Source of the DNA: Sphingopyxis witflariensis
GTDB taxonomy: Bacteria > Pseudomonadota > Alphaproteobacteria > Sphingomonadales > Sphingomonadaceae
Assembly: GCF_002205635.1 (NCBI RefSeq)
Contig: NZ_NISJ01000003.1
Location: 218,397-282,396 of the forward strand
Direction of reading: 5' to 3'
DNA length: 64,000 nucleotides
Shown: positions 53,071 through 62,242 of the stretch, one piece after another
Layout of the letters: each line of letters opens with the position of its first letter
How positions within the stretch are numbered: the stretch's first letter is position 1
Program-made: the position numbers and the translations under genes
Notes under the pieces: model-generated
What the model was told of the DNA's origin: nothing
The model's database searches: none
What the model saw: only the letters and a program-made list of their open reading frames with translations

Positions 53071-54360
53071 CTATCGGTTCGGTCCCTCGGCCGCTCGTTC
53101 AGCAACAGTTGCTTCCGCCTTCGGGAGCGCGCGATAGGAGTAGATAACGAGCGCCGCCGCGATCGGTGCGACGCCGATCAACGACAGAATACCGGTCTGC
53201 AAGTCGCCCACCAGCTTTCCGTCCACCACGCTTCCGGCCGAATCCGAAATCTGCCCGACCATGTAGGGACCGAAGACCAGCCCGACCAAGGTCGTGCCGA
53301 GCAGGAACGCCGCGGTAGCGGTTCCGCGCATCCGTGGCAGGACCAGATCCTGGCTGGTCGCCGCGGCCGCCGCCAGGGCAGCCGACCCGAACATCACCGC
53401 CAGGAAGTTCATGGAGTAGAACAAGGTCGGATTGACTGTCGTATAGCCGATCCAGATGGGAATGACCGGCGCCACAACCCCGAACAGCACCACGAGCACC
53501 CGGCCGGCCGGATTGCGCAGGCGCCAGGCATCGGCGGTCCGCCCGCCAAGGATAACACCCAGGAAGCCGGCCGCTGCCCCGTTCGCGCCGAGGATGAACG
53601 CCAGTTCCTGCTTGGGCAGCTGAAGCACCGTTTCGGCATAAGGCGGCGACCAGAAGGCCAGTGCATACGCCGTCAGCGAGACCATGCCGTTGCCGATCGT
53701 CAGGCAGACAAACGCCGGCGTCCCCCAGATCAGGCGGAAGGTCGCCGGATCGCGCGCCCGCAGCGATGTCGCCCACGAGAATATCGCGTAATAACCTAGG
53801 CCCACGGCGGACCACTGGGGGAAGTTGCCGGTCAGCTCGATCATGAAGACCGCCAGCCCAGCCATGATGGCGGCGAAGCCGAGGTTGAGCACCAGCGCCC
53901 CGAACCCGCGCCGCGCCGCGCCGATCAGCGTGAACGGAGGAACGATCGTGGACAGATCGGCAACGAACTCCCGGAACGGGTGCGCCGTCTTGCCAGTGCC
54001 GTCCCGCGCCGGTTCGCGCAGCGTTGCCACCCATGCCGCCACCAGCAGACCGGGTATGCCGACCACCAGAAAGGCCGCTTGCCACCCGACCAAGCCGAGC
54101 GGGCCGCCCGCCGGGAACGCCTGATTCCACCGCTGAACAATGGAGGCGCCGATCAGCAGCGACACGCCTCCGCCGAGATACAGCCCGGACGAATAGATCG
54201 CCAGCGCCGTCGCGCGGCGGCCGGCGGGAAAGTAGTCGGAGATCAGCGAATATGCGGTGGGGCTGGCGGTCGCCTCTCCCACGCCGACACCCATGCGGGC
54301 GAACGACAGTGTCAGCTGGTTGCGGGCAAATCCCGACAGCGCGGTCATCGTAGACCACAG
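53071..54360 (-). pseudogene. MFS transporter (spinster-like), N-terminus removed by IS6100
   Basis: About 430 native codons ending at 53071. The conserved MFS stretch FARMGVGVGEATASPTAYSL and the DYFPAGRRATALAI loop are present, then nine or ten further helices. The first helices, before WSTMTALSG, are cut by IS6100 copy 3 at 54361. A frame from inside the IS gives a fused start but no proper first helix. It is convergent to hupE. It was probably the uptake or efflux protein of the DUF3604 locus. Confidence 0.87.
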
Positions 54361-55240
54361 GGCTCTGTTGCAAAAATCGTGAAGCTTGAGCATGCTTGGC
54401 GGAGATTGGACGGACGGAACGATGACGGATTTCAAGTGGCGCCATTTCCAGGGTGATGTGATCCTGTGGGCGGTGCGCTGGTATTGTCGCTATCCGATCA
54501 GCTATCGCGACCTTGAGGAAATGCTGGCGGAACGCGGCATTTCGGTCGACCATACGACGATCTATCGCTGGGTCCAGTGCTACGCCCCGGAGATGGAGAA
54601 GCGGCTGCGCTGGTTCTGGCGGCGTGGCTTTGATCCGAGCTGGCGCCTGGATGAAACCTACGTCAAGGTGCGGGGCAAGTGGACCTACCTGTACCGGGCA
54701 GTCGACAAGCGGGGCGACACGATCGATTTCTACCTGTCGCCGACCCGCAGCGCCAAGGCAGCGAAGCGGTTCCTGGGCAAGGCCCTGCGAGGCCTGAAGC
54801 ACTGGGAAAAGCCTGCCACGCTCAATACCGACAAAGCGCCGAGCTATGGTGCAGCGATCACCGAATTGAAGCGCGAAGGAAAGCTGGACCGGGAGACGGC
54901 CCACCGGCAGGTGAAGTATCTCAATAACGTGATCGAGGCCGATCACGGAAAGCTCAAGATACTGATCAAGCCGGTGCGCGGTTTCAAATCGATCCCCACG
55001 GCCTATGCCACGATCAAGGGATTCGAAGTCATGCGAGCCCTGCGCAAAGGACAGGCTCGCCCCTGGTGCCTGCAGCCCGGCATCAGGGGCGAGGTGCGCC
55101 TTGTGGAGAGAGCTTTTGGCATTGGGCCCTCGGCGCTGACGGAGGCCATGGGCATGCTCAACCACCATTTCGCAGCAGCCGCCTGATCGGCGCAGAGCGA
55201 CAGCCTACCTCTGACTGCCGCCAATCTTTGCAACAGAGCC
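54361..55240 (+). mobile_element. IS6100 copy 3, 880 bp
   Basis: Right end of the composite transposon, same orientation as copy 2. The sequence right of it begins with CGACGTCG, the target duplication. Confidence 0.96.
54422..55186 (+). CDS. tnpA: IS6100 transposase (copy 3)
   Basis: 254 residues, identical in translation to the other copies. It starts MTDFKWRHFQGD and ends NHHFAAAA. Confidence 0.95.
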   Translation: MTDFKWRHFQGDVILWAVRWYCRYPISYRDLEEMLAERGISVDHTTIYRWVQCYAPEMEKRLRWFWRRGFDPSWRLDETYVKVRGKWTYLYRAVDKRGDTIDFYLSPTRSAKAAKRFLGKALRGLKHWEKPATLNTDKAPSYGAAITELKREGKLDRETAHRQVKYLNNVIEADHGKLKILIKPVRGFKSIPTAYATIKGFEVMRALRKGQARPWCLQPGIRGEVRLVERAFGIGPSALTEAMGMLNHHFAAAA

Positions 55241-55248
55241 CGACGTCG

Positions 55249-55550
55249 GATTTCCGGACGAATGGAACGCCCGCCATATCCGGCTCGATGTCGCGAAGGG
55301 AATGGCCTACGCCAATGCTACTGGCTTCGCGTATCGATGCTCCGACATGGCGCGACTGGCGGTGGTTCTCTCGCCCTATTGGAAATGGGGCCATGCGCAT
55401 CAGTCCGACCAGTCGCGACCCGACGATGGCGCGTTCGCCATCGGAGAGGTACGCCCGATCCTGCGGGCCTTGCTGGACCGGGTGCATGACGTAACGGGCC
55501 ATCCGCGTCCCCATGGCTGGCGCCGTCGCGTAGAGGCGGCACGGCCATGA
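55249..55550 (+). pseudogene. 3' half of the gene split by the composite transposon
   Basis: Reads FPDEWNARHIRLDVAKGMAY and ends GWRRRVEAARP, in frame with the 5' half. It contains SPYWKWGHAHQSDQ, with Trp and His in a pattern I do not recognise. Its stop overlaps the next start as ATGA, so the interrupted gene and the sigma-like gene were one operon. Confidence 0.75.
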
Positions 55551-56107
55551 CGCAGGACATGCTGGCGCTTTACGAAGCCGCCGTGGAAGAGCTTCCACCG
55601 CTGACGCGCTTGGTCTTTCTGCTGCACCGCGTCGACGATCTTTCCTATGGGCAGATTGCCGACCGGCTGACGATCACGACCCGAGCCGTGGAATGCTGCT
55701 TGTCCGAAGCCTTGGCGATGATTTGTGCATTCTTCGATGGCGATAAGCCGCGACGCTGCCGGCGCAAACCGCTGGCGCAGGCCGAAGCCGCGCTTCGCCA
55801 GCGCCACCGGGTCTATTGCGAGCGTCGGCTGCGCCTCGTAGGCATCCGCATCGCTTGGGACGACAATGGCGACGACGATCACGCCATAAGCCAAATCATG
55901 CTGCGAGCGATGCCGCGGCCGCTCCGCGAAACTTTCATGCTGCACCGCGATCATCTGACACGTGAGCAGTTGGCGATCCGCATGAAGATGCGCCAATGGG
56001 TCGTGCGCTGGTGGATGTTCTGCCTCGATGGCTATTTCGCCCTCTGGCCAAAGACCTTTGAAGAATGGCTTTGCTCGACAGCCTTACGCCATTCACGAGT
56101 CAGGTAA
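55547..56107 (+). CDS. protein with two sigma-70 region-4-like HTH units
   Basis: 186 residues. The first HTH reads LPPLTRLVFLLHRVDDLSYG then IADRLTITTRAVECCLSEAL. The second reads MPRPLRETFMLHRDHLTREQ then LAIRMKMRQWVVRWWMFC. Both follow the pattern of ECF sigma region 4, but no region 2 is seen, so it is not a complete sigma factor. It may bind DNA or RNA polymerase as a regulator. The transposon now separates it from its promoter. Confidence 0.65.
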   Translation: MTQDMLALYEAAVEELPPLTRLVFLLHRVDDLSYGQIADRLTITTRAVECCLSEALAMICAFFDGDKPRRCRRKPLAQAEAALRQRHRVYCERRLRLVGIRIAWDDNGDDDHAISQIMLRAMPRPLRETFMLHRDHLTREQLAIRMKMRQWVVRWWMFCLDGYFALWPKTFEEWLCSTALRHSRVR

Positions 56108-56250
56108 TGCAGATTACTGCCGGATAAGTTGATGTGAACTGCCGGATTGGAACCGACGGATTAGCGGCCAACGCTATGTCAAACTTTTGGGAACTGTCGG
56201 CAGATTGGCGCACTTCAGTCGGGGGGCATCATGGGATACCCAGATGTGTA

Positions 56251-57510
56251 TCAGGATCCTTCATTCAGAGGTTCAAGTCCCAGCCAATCGGCGATCGACA
56301 CCTCTGACTCCGGGCTCACCTGGATACCCAGCGAGGCGGCGCGATCGAGAAGAGCATTATAGAAAGCGTTGCCGATCTGGTCCGCAGACGGCGCGATCTC
56401 GGCATCCAGCCGGGCTCCACCAAACTGACAGCCCCGCACGACGTAAGCAACCGACCCGCGAGCCACCTTGGCCCCGTGCCTTTCAGCCATCTCGTCTCGC
56501 GTCCAGCGCGTTGCTTCGGTGAAGTTGAAGGTGTTATCTGTTGCGTAAGACGACAGTGAGCGAAATAGGATTGGCCAATCCTTTTGTTCGATCCGTGGGA
56601 AATCAAGAGCACGCATGAATAGCGCCACTGTCTCCGGCACATTTGCCACCTGTACGTCTGAAGCAGCGACCGGGGGCTGATGCCTTTCATCATCCCACAG
56701 ATGATGATTGGAGGTCCTCAGATGTTGCAATTTTAATCCGACGACGGCGGCAGAAAAGGTTTTGCGCCCAAACCAGTTAGATCGCTTCGCCGAGGGGCAT
56801 ATCCTTGCAGCTTCGACAGCGAGAGCCGCTAGACTCAGCGGCCCACTTGCCTCATCGTATCGACGGCGGATGAAATCTGCGAAACGTGTTTCTTCATCTT
56901 GCTCCTGACCGACCGGTGCAATCTGCTTGCTGCCAGAATCGAATGCATCTGGAGTAGTTTCCTCTGCCTCGCCGTTCAGTATCGAGACCAGAGCATCAAA
57001 GTCGACAATCCGATCGGCGAGCGCGGTATAAGCCGAGGCCAAATAGCTCGGCGACATAATGGCGATCCTGCGATCCTCGGCGCGTATCCTTTGCAGGAGA
57101 GGCGTGAAGTCGGCATCTCCCGACGCGATAACGAACTCATCAAAACGCGTGTGATGGGCCAATAGATCAAGGACGTCCAAAACGATCCTGATATCCGCTG
57201 CATTCTTGCCCTGCCGTGTCACGGCCGGGCAATCGATTACCTCAAAGCCTGCACGAACCAGGCCGGGTCGAAATCGGGAAAAGTAAACTCGCTCCTTTCG
57301 GTCTGCGGCTGCATACACAAACCCTGCGGGGTTGAGGTAGCAGCGGGCAACGAGCCATCGCCGGGGTTCACCATTTAGGTGGGTATTCGCCAGAACCTGG
57401 AGCCAGTCACTCGGATCTGAGGCAAAACGAAGGGCGGCATCTCGATCCAGATCCCACAAGGATATGAACACATTGTCGAAATCGATAAGTAGCGCAGTCT
57501 TTGTGGGCAA
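56251..57510 (-). CDS. NYN-domain (LabA/MARF1-like) nuclease with LOTUS-like region
   Basis: 419 residues; TTG start at 57510 with GGAG 11 bases upstream. The NYN/PIN-like part (1-165) has the acidic residues TALLIDFDNVFI, GKNAADIRIVLDVLDL and DEFVIASGDADFTPLLQRI. Residues 205-265 (FADFIRRRYDEASGPLSLAA, then RKTFSAAVVGLKL) resemble an OST-HTH/LOTUS RNA-binding domain. Such proteins are metal-dependent RNases. In mobile regions some act in defence, but no partner gene shows that here. Confidence 0.75.
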   Translation of the reverse strand: MPTKTALLIDFDNVFISLWDLDRDAALRFASDPSDWLQVLANTHLNGEPRRWLVARCYLNPAGFVYAAADRKERVYFSRFRPGLVRAGFEVIDCPAVTRQGKNAADIRIVLDVLDLLAHHTRFDEFVIASGDADFTPLLQRIRAEDRRIAIMSPSYLASAYTALADRIVDFDALVSILNGEAEETTPDAFDSGSKQIAPVGQEQDEETRFADFIRRRYDEASGPLSLAALAVEAARICPSAKRSNWFGRKTFSAAVVGLKLQHLRTSNHHLWDDERHQPPVAASDVQVANVPETVALFMRALDFPRIEQKDWPILFRSLSSYATDNTFNFTEATRWTRDEMAERHGAKVARGSVAYVVRGCQFGGARLDAEIAPSADQIGNAFYNALLDRAASLGIQVSPESEVSIADWLGLEPLNEGS

Positions 57511-57604
57511 GGATATGCTCCGATTCGAAGGAGATAGCTGACGTGAAGCGAGGTTGCGGCCACTTAGATAGCCGTGCGATATCGTGCTGCACTGGCTAAT
57601 TAGA

Positions 57605-58030
57605 TCAACGCCTCAGAAGCTTCGCCTTCGTCTGTTCAAACTCTTCGGCGGTCACGACCCCATCCTCATGCAGCTTCTGCCATTTCTGTAACTCGTCCGC
57701 GACAGAATATGAGGTCAGCTTATCGCGGCCTATGATCTGAGCTGAATCTCTCGTTTTTTGTGCGCGAAGTCGAACCCCCTTGACCTTGTTTAAGTCTATT
57801 ACCAATCGTTGCCAAGGAAGAGAGATTATGCCTGCCGTGATAGCGAGAAGGCCGAGAGCGCCGTAGTATTTTGACAGCTCATCTTTGAGATGTGAGGAGC
57901 TTTCAAAAGAGAGCAGTTCAGAAATCTGCGTGTGTAGATCGTAAGCGCAATACCCGAAATATAGCGCACAAACCCCCAGCATGGCGTACAATCCACGTCG
58001 TGCTCGTTTTATTCTTAGCCCTTCGTCCAT
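57605..58030 (-). CDS. membrane protein with C-terminal SHOCT domain
   Basis: 141 residues from the ATG at 58030. Two membrane helices (YAMLGVCALYFGYCAYDL near 17 and ALGLLAITAGIISL near 60). The C-terminal 30 residues are a SHOCT motif: ADELQKWQKLHEDGVVTAEE followed by FEQTKAKLL. SHOCT is a short oligomerisation module. The frame is open upstream but not protein-like. Confidence 0.7.
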   Translation of the reverse strand: MDEGLRIKRARRGLYAMLGVCALYFGYCAYDLHTQISELLSFESSSHLKDELSKYYGALGLLAITAGIISLPWQRLVIDLNKVKGVRLRAQKTRDSAQIIGRDKLTSYSVADELQKWQKLHEDGVVTAEEFEQTKAKLLRR

Positions 58031-58973
58031 CCGGCCCCCTGTTCCTGTTCCTGCTGGCATAGGTGGGAACGATAGGTCAATCCTTCTTGAACAGGTGCAG
58101 GGACGGTGGCCGGCACGTTGGGCCGCTGTTGCTCCATTTCCACAATTTGCCGATCGCACTCGGCGACAATCTGGGGGCTAGGCCGTTCCGGCACTGGATA
58201 TGATCGAGAGGGAAGCATACTTGGAAAGCTTTGGTCCGCTCTGCGCCCGGCCTAAGTTGTAGCTGGCCGCGAGGCGACTCCATGAAACCTGCCGCTTGCG
58301 TATGTCGAAACGGGGCGTCGGCTACGCGCCTAAAAAATGTCATTCAGGACAGTGGGGCCAAAGCCAGATTGCGGCCGGTAGACCACGTGCGTCGACTGGT
58401 CGACGAGAGAGTAGTGGCGGCGGGCTTGCGCCGGAAGGACTATCGACAGTGCCGCAGCAACATTCCAAATGTCGGCAATCATAGATTTTACGCCCAAAAG
58501 TCGACTGTCTCCAACCGGTCAGTCAACATGTGGATGGACGGCTTTGCAGCCGATTGAACTGATGGGGCCGGTCACTTCGATGACTGGGGTCATTGCGCAG
58601 GATTGATCCAGCCAACGCGTATCTGGGCAAGTGTTTCAACCGAGGTTGGGCTTGTTGGCGGAACCTGCGTGGCGACTGCGTTGCTAATCCTCTGGAAAAA
58701 AGGCGGATGAGCTTGCTTGCTCCGCGCCGGCGCGCATTGAGACGAACCCCGCTTGAACCCTGGGTGACAGTCGTCCGGCCTTAAACTGCACGAAACGTAT
58801 GTAATTTATCGAGTAATGGCCGAGGAATGTGAAGCCCCCCCCTCCCCGCTGACATGATTCCGGGGCTTGTCGATTGGATTATGGCGGCGTAACAGAAGAA
58901 GGCGGCGAACGGGTCATCCCAGACCGATACCGCTGCTCAACTTATGGGGGCACTCTTCGAGGCGCCCCCATTT
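58031..58973. other. 943-bp region without a recognisable gene
   Basis: Short frames exist on both strands (for example 58231-58557 plus) but none looks like a protein. No repeats or hairpins stood out. It may be decayed mobile DNA. Confidence 0.4.
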
Positions 58974-59276
58974 CTATTCGAAGGCATCTCGAAATATAGC
59001 GTTGACTACTTCATTCTCGAGGCGGGTGAGCGATGCCAGAACATAACTGACCTCGACCTTGAGTAGCGCGGCTGTCTCGGGTGTGAGTTTTCCCTTCGCC
59101 GCTCCGATCGTCTCGAGAACGACATCCAGCGGCAAGGTGATGGCCGCTAACTCAAGATCAGTTTTCAGGGGCATCTCAGATGCCTCTTCTCTGATTGGGG
59201 CCTCTAGGGTCAAGCTCTTTCCTCGCGGTTTTGATCGTTCCCATGGATCACTCGCTTCTCTCCGCGGTCGGCGCAT
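58974..59276 (-). CDS. small protein, unknown
   Basis: 100 residues. The first 34 are Arg/Pro/Glu-rich; a shorter form could start at the internal ATG of MPLKTDLELAAITL. The C-terminal 60 residues are helical (LDVVLETIGAAKGKLTPETA, then LKVEVSYVLASLTRLENEVV). No family recognised. It lies just left of the IS5-like element. Confidence 0.45.
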   Translation of the reverse strand: MRRPRREASDPWERSKPRGKSLTLEAPIREEASEMPLKTDLELAAITLPLDVVLETIGAAKGKLTPETAALLKVEVSYVLASLTRLENEVVNAIFRDAFE

Positions 59277-59328
59277 GAGATATCGTTGTGCTATGACTTT
59301 TGGGGGTATCGCTGGGGGTATCGAGCAC

Positions 59329-60846
59329 TAACAGGCTGCTGAAAAAGGCCTTTCCTCTGGCGCCCAGACGTGATTCTATCCTGGTCGTTGGCGGCGGACG
59401 GGATGTAACAATGCGAGGTTCTGATGAACGGTCAGGGAATCTGTTTTCCTATGTCGATCTTGAGCAGCGCGTGCCTATGCGGCATCCGTTGCGGGCGATC
59501 CGGGTGATCGTGAACGAGGCGCTGGCGGACATGGGTCCAGAGTTTGAGGCGGCCTATTCGAACATCGGTCGGCCCTCGATCGCACCTGAAAAGCTGCTGC
59601 GGGCGCTGTTGTTGCAGTTGTTCCATGGCATCCGTTCGGAACGGCAGATGATGGAGCGGCTGGACTTCGACCTGTCATTCCGCTGGTTCGTTGGGGTCGG
59701 CATCGACGATGCGGTGTGGGATGCCTCGACCTTCTCGAAGAATCGCGAGCGGCTGCTCGACGGCGAAATTGCGGCGCGCTTTCTATCAGCGATCCTGGCC
59801 CGACCGCAGGTGAAACGCCTCCTGTCGAGCGACCATTTCTCGGTCGATGGCACGCTGATCGAGGCGTGGTGCAGCATGAAGAGCTTCCGCCCGAAGGAGG
59901 AGGCTGGCGCGGATGGTCCTCCGCCCGACGCACCAAGCGGCCGCAACGCCGAAGTCGATTTTCGGGGCGAGAAGCGCCGCAACGAGACACACGCCTCGAC
60001 CACCGATCGGGACGCGTTGCTCTACCGCAAGAGCCCCGGCACGGGCGCCAAGCTTTGCTACATGGGTCATGTTCTGATGGAGAATAGAAACGGGCTGGTC
60101 GTCGATACGGAGACCACGCGCGTGTCGGGACATGCCGAACGGCTGGCCGCACTCGCGATGGTCGACGGCATCGTCGATCCGAGCGGTTCAAGGCGGCGCC
60201 GACAAGGGATATGACGCGCGCGACTTCGTTGCCGAACTTCGTGAGCGCGGTGCCACCCCCCACGTTGCCCAGAACCAGAACGGCCGACGCTCCGCGATCG
60301 ATCGCCGGACGACACGCCATCCCGGTTACGCCAGCAGCCTTCGGATCCGAAAGCGGATCGAGGAGGTGTTCGGCTGGTCAAAATCATCGGCCGGCCAAGG
60401 CAAAACCCGCTTCCGCGGGCTATCGCGCGTCCGCTTCGCCTTCACCCTTACGGTCGCGGCCTACAACCTCATCCGGCTGCCCAAGCTACTGGCGTCCGGA
60501 TGATGACGGATATCGCCGACCGCATCGCTGGCAAATGGCGGATCGTCGAAACCGCCGCCTGGGACAAGGGACATCTCGATCTTTGCGGTCCAGCCTTCAT
60601 CGAGATCGACGCCCAGGGCCGAGGTGGCATGGCCTTCGGGGCACTGGAAGCATCGCTCGACTGCGGATTTATCCCGGGCGGCATCGACTTCGAGTGGAAT
60701 GGTGCAGACGAAGGCGATCAGGTCGCTGGTGACGGATGGGCGGATCTTCGCGACGATGGCTGCCTCGAAGGCGAAATCGTCTATCATAATGGCGACGAAA
60801 CTACCTTTATCGCCGCACCATGGACGCGTCTTTCAGCAACCTGTTA
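59329..60846 (+). mobile_element. IS5-like insertion sequence with passenger gene, 1518 bp
   Basis: Terminal inverted repeats are TAACAGGCTGCTG at 59329 and, read inward from 60846, TAACAGGTTGCTG (12 of 13 match). It contains a frameshifted DDE transposase and a 115-codon passenger frame. The flanking tetramers (GCAC, ACGG) differ, so no duplication is seen for this copy. Confidence 0.75.
59411..60503 (+). pseudogene. IS5-like transposase, frameshifted
   Basis: The first part (from ATG 59411) has the DUF772 domain (LRALLLQLFHGIRSERQMME, FRWFVGVGIDDAVWDASTFS) and SSDHFSVDGTLIEAWCS with the first catalytic Asp. It stops near 60214. The second part continues in the +1 frame from about 60190 (GGADKGYDARDFVAEL, then KRIEEVFGWSK with the catalytic Glu) and ends at 60503. 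One insertion or deletion near 60185-60200 explains the break. A programmed shift is possible but no slippery heptamer stands out. Confidence 0.8.
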
Positions 60847-60847
60847 A
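60500..60847 (+). CDS. passenger gene inside the IS5-like element
   Basis: 115 residues; the ATG overlaps the transposase stop. It reads IAGKWRIVETAAWDKGHLDL, then GRGGMAFGALEASLDCGFIP and GDGWADLRDDGCLEGEIVYH. The IAGKWRIVE... start and D/G-rich strands suggest a small lipocalin-like or beta-sandwich fold. Similar short proteins occur with transposons and outside them. Its stop lies in the right terminal repeat. Function unknown. Confidence 0.7.
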   Translation: MMTDIADRIAGKWRIVETAAWDKGHLDLCGPAFIEIDAQGRGGMAFGALEASLDCGFIPGGIDFEWNGADEGDQVAGDGWADLRDDGCLEGEIVYHNGDETTFIAAPWTRLSATC

Positions 60848-61064
60848 CGGTCGGATGCTGCATCCAGCGGCGATCTTTATAAGCGGTTCTGTCTTCATGC
60901 AGCGGCTTGGATTTCCAAGACGCAAATGGAGTGCTACCCATAAGAAATTAATGATAACGGAGAGCCACAAAGGCACAATATAAACTTAATGATTGGTCGA
61001 TATGGCATAGAAAATCACTCGTCAGCCATTGCGAGAAATCATTGACCAAAGTTAGAGAATCAGC

Positions 61065-62114
61065 ATGAACACGAACAATAATTCTGGAATGGCTATATTG
61101 TTTTTGGTCGCCTTGCTTCTGGCATGGCCCACATTCGGAATTTCAATCCTGTTGTGGCTCGGCCTAGTCTTCGTCCAAACGAAGCCGAAGATCGAAAAAA
61201 TCGACCGCGCCAAGGAGGTGGCAAGTGTAATTCACCCACTTTTCACAGGTCGACACGCGGATTTCTACCGCGCGCTCGATGTCCCGCTTGTTTTCCAACC
61301 ACGTGATCAGCAACGGGACGCAGTTCAGGCGGGACAGCATATCGTTAATTATCTTGCTTATAACCCCGAAGAAGCTGCGATTTTCATGCAGGGTTTGGCG
61401 AAGTGGAAAGACAAGGGCAGCGCTGGGCTATGCCATCCAGTAGCTGCAGCAGAGTTCGAACGCGATTTCGAGGCAAAACGCGAGATACACCTGACTTCTT
61501 ATAGGGCGATTCAGGCCCTTATGGCTAACAATCCGAGCCTTCACTGTTTCCGGAACGTGGATTTTTCGAAGCTGTCCACGGAAATCGCCGCCATCGAATT
61601 CAAAATCTCCAGCGGTCAACTGCCCACCGCTAACGCTCTTCCCTCACGCTCAAATGCAACTTCCAAAGAAGCGCAAAACGAACGTGGCTTCTTTGCAGCA
61701 TTCGATGATCAACGACAGGCCGTGAACGGAATGCCGTTAGCCGAGCAGCGCCGGTTCCACGAAGAAATGGGTCTAGGATTCAGCCTCGCTTGGAAAGGCG
61801 CAGGCGTTCTATCAGACATCGCCAAAATAGCCGACCGGCACTTCAGCAAAGACAAGTCAGAGTTGATCGATTTTGCAATTCAACATCTTGGCAGCGAGGG
61901 TGGTGGCATCCCCACTGCATACTCGGAATTTTCCTATGACGACATTGTTGCCTACATCCACTTAAACCGCTGCGCCATAACCACATCCATCGAAAACCCA
62001 ATCAACGGATGGATGCAGTTTCAGCATGAATTGGGAGGGCGATGTTACGAGGTGACGCTTGGACGGGCCTTCGACGGGATCGGTGCGGTTCTGCAGTCGC
62101 GAGCTATAAGCTAA
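61065..62114 (+). CDS. membrane-anchored unknown protein, C-terminus set by the mini-element
   Basis: 349 residues. One N-terminal hydrophobic hairpin (MAILFLVALLLAWPTFGISI, then LLWLGLVFVQ). The cytoplasmic part is helical and has no known motif (HPLFTGRHADFYRALDVPLV, EEMGLGFSLAWKGAGVLSDI). Base composition is lower in GC than the core genes. The stop TAA is formed by the first bases of the 131-bp mini-element, so the native end is probably lost. Confidence 0.6.
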   Translation: MNTNNNSGMAILFLVALLLAWPTFGISILLWLGLVFVQTKPKIEKIDRAKEVASVIHPLFTGRHADFYRALDVPLVFQPRDQQRDAVQAGQHIVNYLAYNPEEAAIFMQGLAKWKDKGSAGLCHPVAAAEFERDFEAKREIHLTSYRAIQALMANNPSLHCFRNVDFSKLSTEIAAIEFKISSGQLPTANALPSRSNATSKEAQNERGFFAAFDDQRQAVNGMPLAEQRRFHEEMGLGFSLAWKGAGVLSDIAKIADRHFSKDKSELIDFAIQHLGSEGGGIPTAYSEFSYDDIVAYIHLNRCAITTSIENPINGWMQFQHELGGRCYEVTLGRAFDGIGAVLQSRAIS

Positions 62115-62242
62115 CAGGTCGCTGGTGACGGATGGGCGGATCTTCGCGACGATGGCTGCCTCGAAGGCGAAATCGTCTATCATAATGGCGACGAAACTAC
62201 CTTTATCGCCGCACCATGGACGCGTTTTTCAGCAACCTGTTA
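62112..62242 (+). mobile_element. 131-bp non-autonomous mini-element derived from the IS5-like element
   Basis: Terminal repeats TAACAGGTCGCTG at 62112 and TAACAGGTTGCTG read inward from 62242. Bases 62115-62242 match 60719-60846 with one difference seen. It is flanked by AAGC at 62108-62111 and 62243-62246, a perfect 4-bp duplication. Its length equals the full IS minus the DNA between two CAGG tetramers (59332 and 60719). Confidence 0.88.

Larger units (their letters stand above)
47070..55240 (+). mobile_element. IS6100 composite transposon, 8171 bp, with 8-bp target duplication
   Basis: Two IS6100 copies in the same orientation (47070-47949 and 54361-55240) enclose 6.4 kb. The outer flanks carry the same octamer CGACGTCG at 47062-47069 and 55241-55248, the duplication size known for IS6 elements. 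Removing the insert restores an open gene. Both cargo ends are truncated genes, so the segment was taken from a larger locus. Transfer as one unit is therefore directly supported. Confidence 0.93.

Noticed and set aside
53099..55168. 689-codon minus frame through the MFS gene and IS6100
   Set aside because: It is antisense to the transposase and out of frame with the MFS protein. No protein family fits.
59325..60850. Target duplication of the full IS5-like element
   Set aside because: With the ends at TAACAGG the flanks are GCAC and ACGG. Moving the ends to CAGG gives CTAA and TTAA, which are parts of the repeat itself and are not duplicates.
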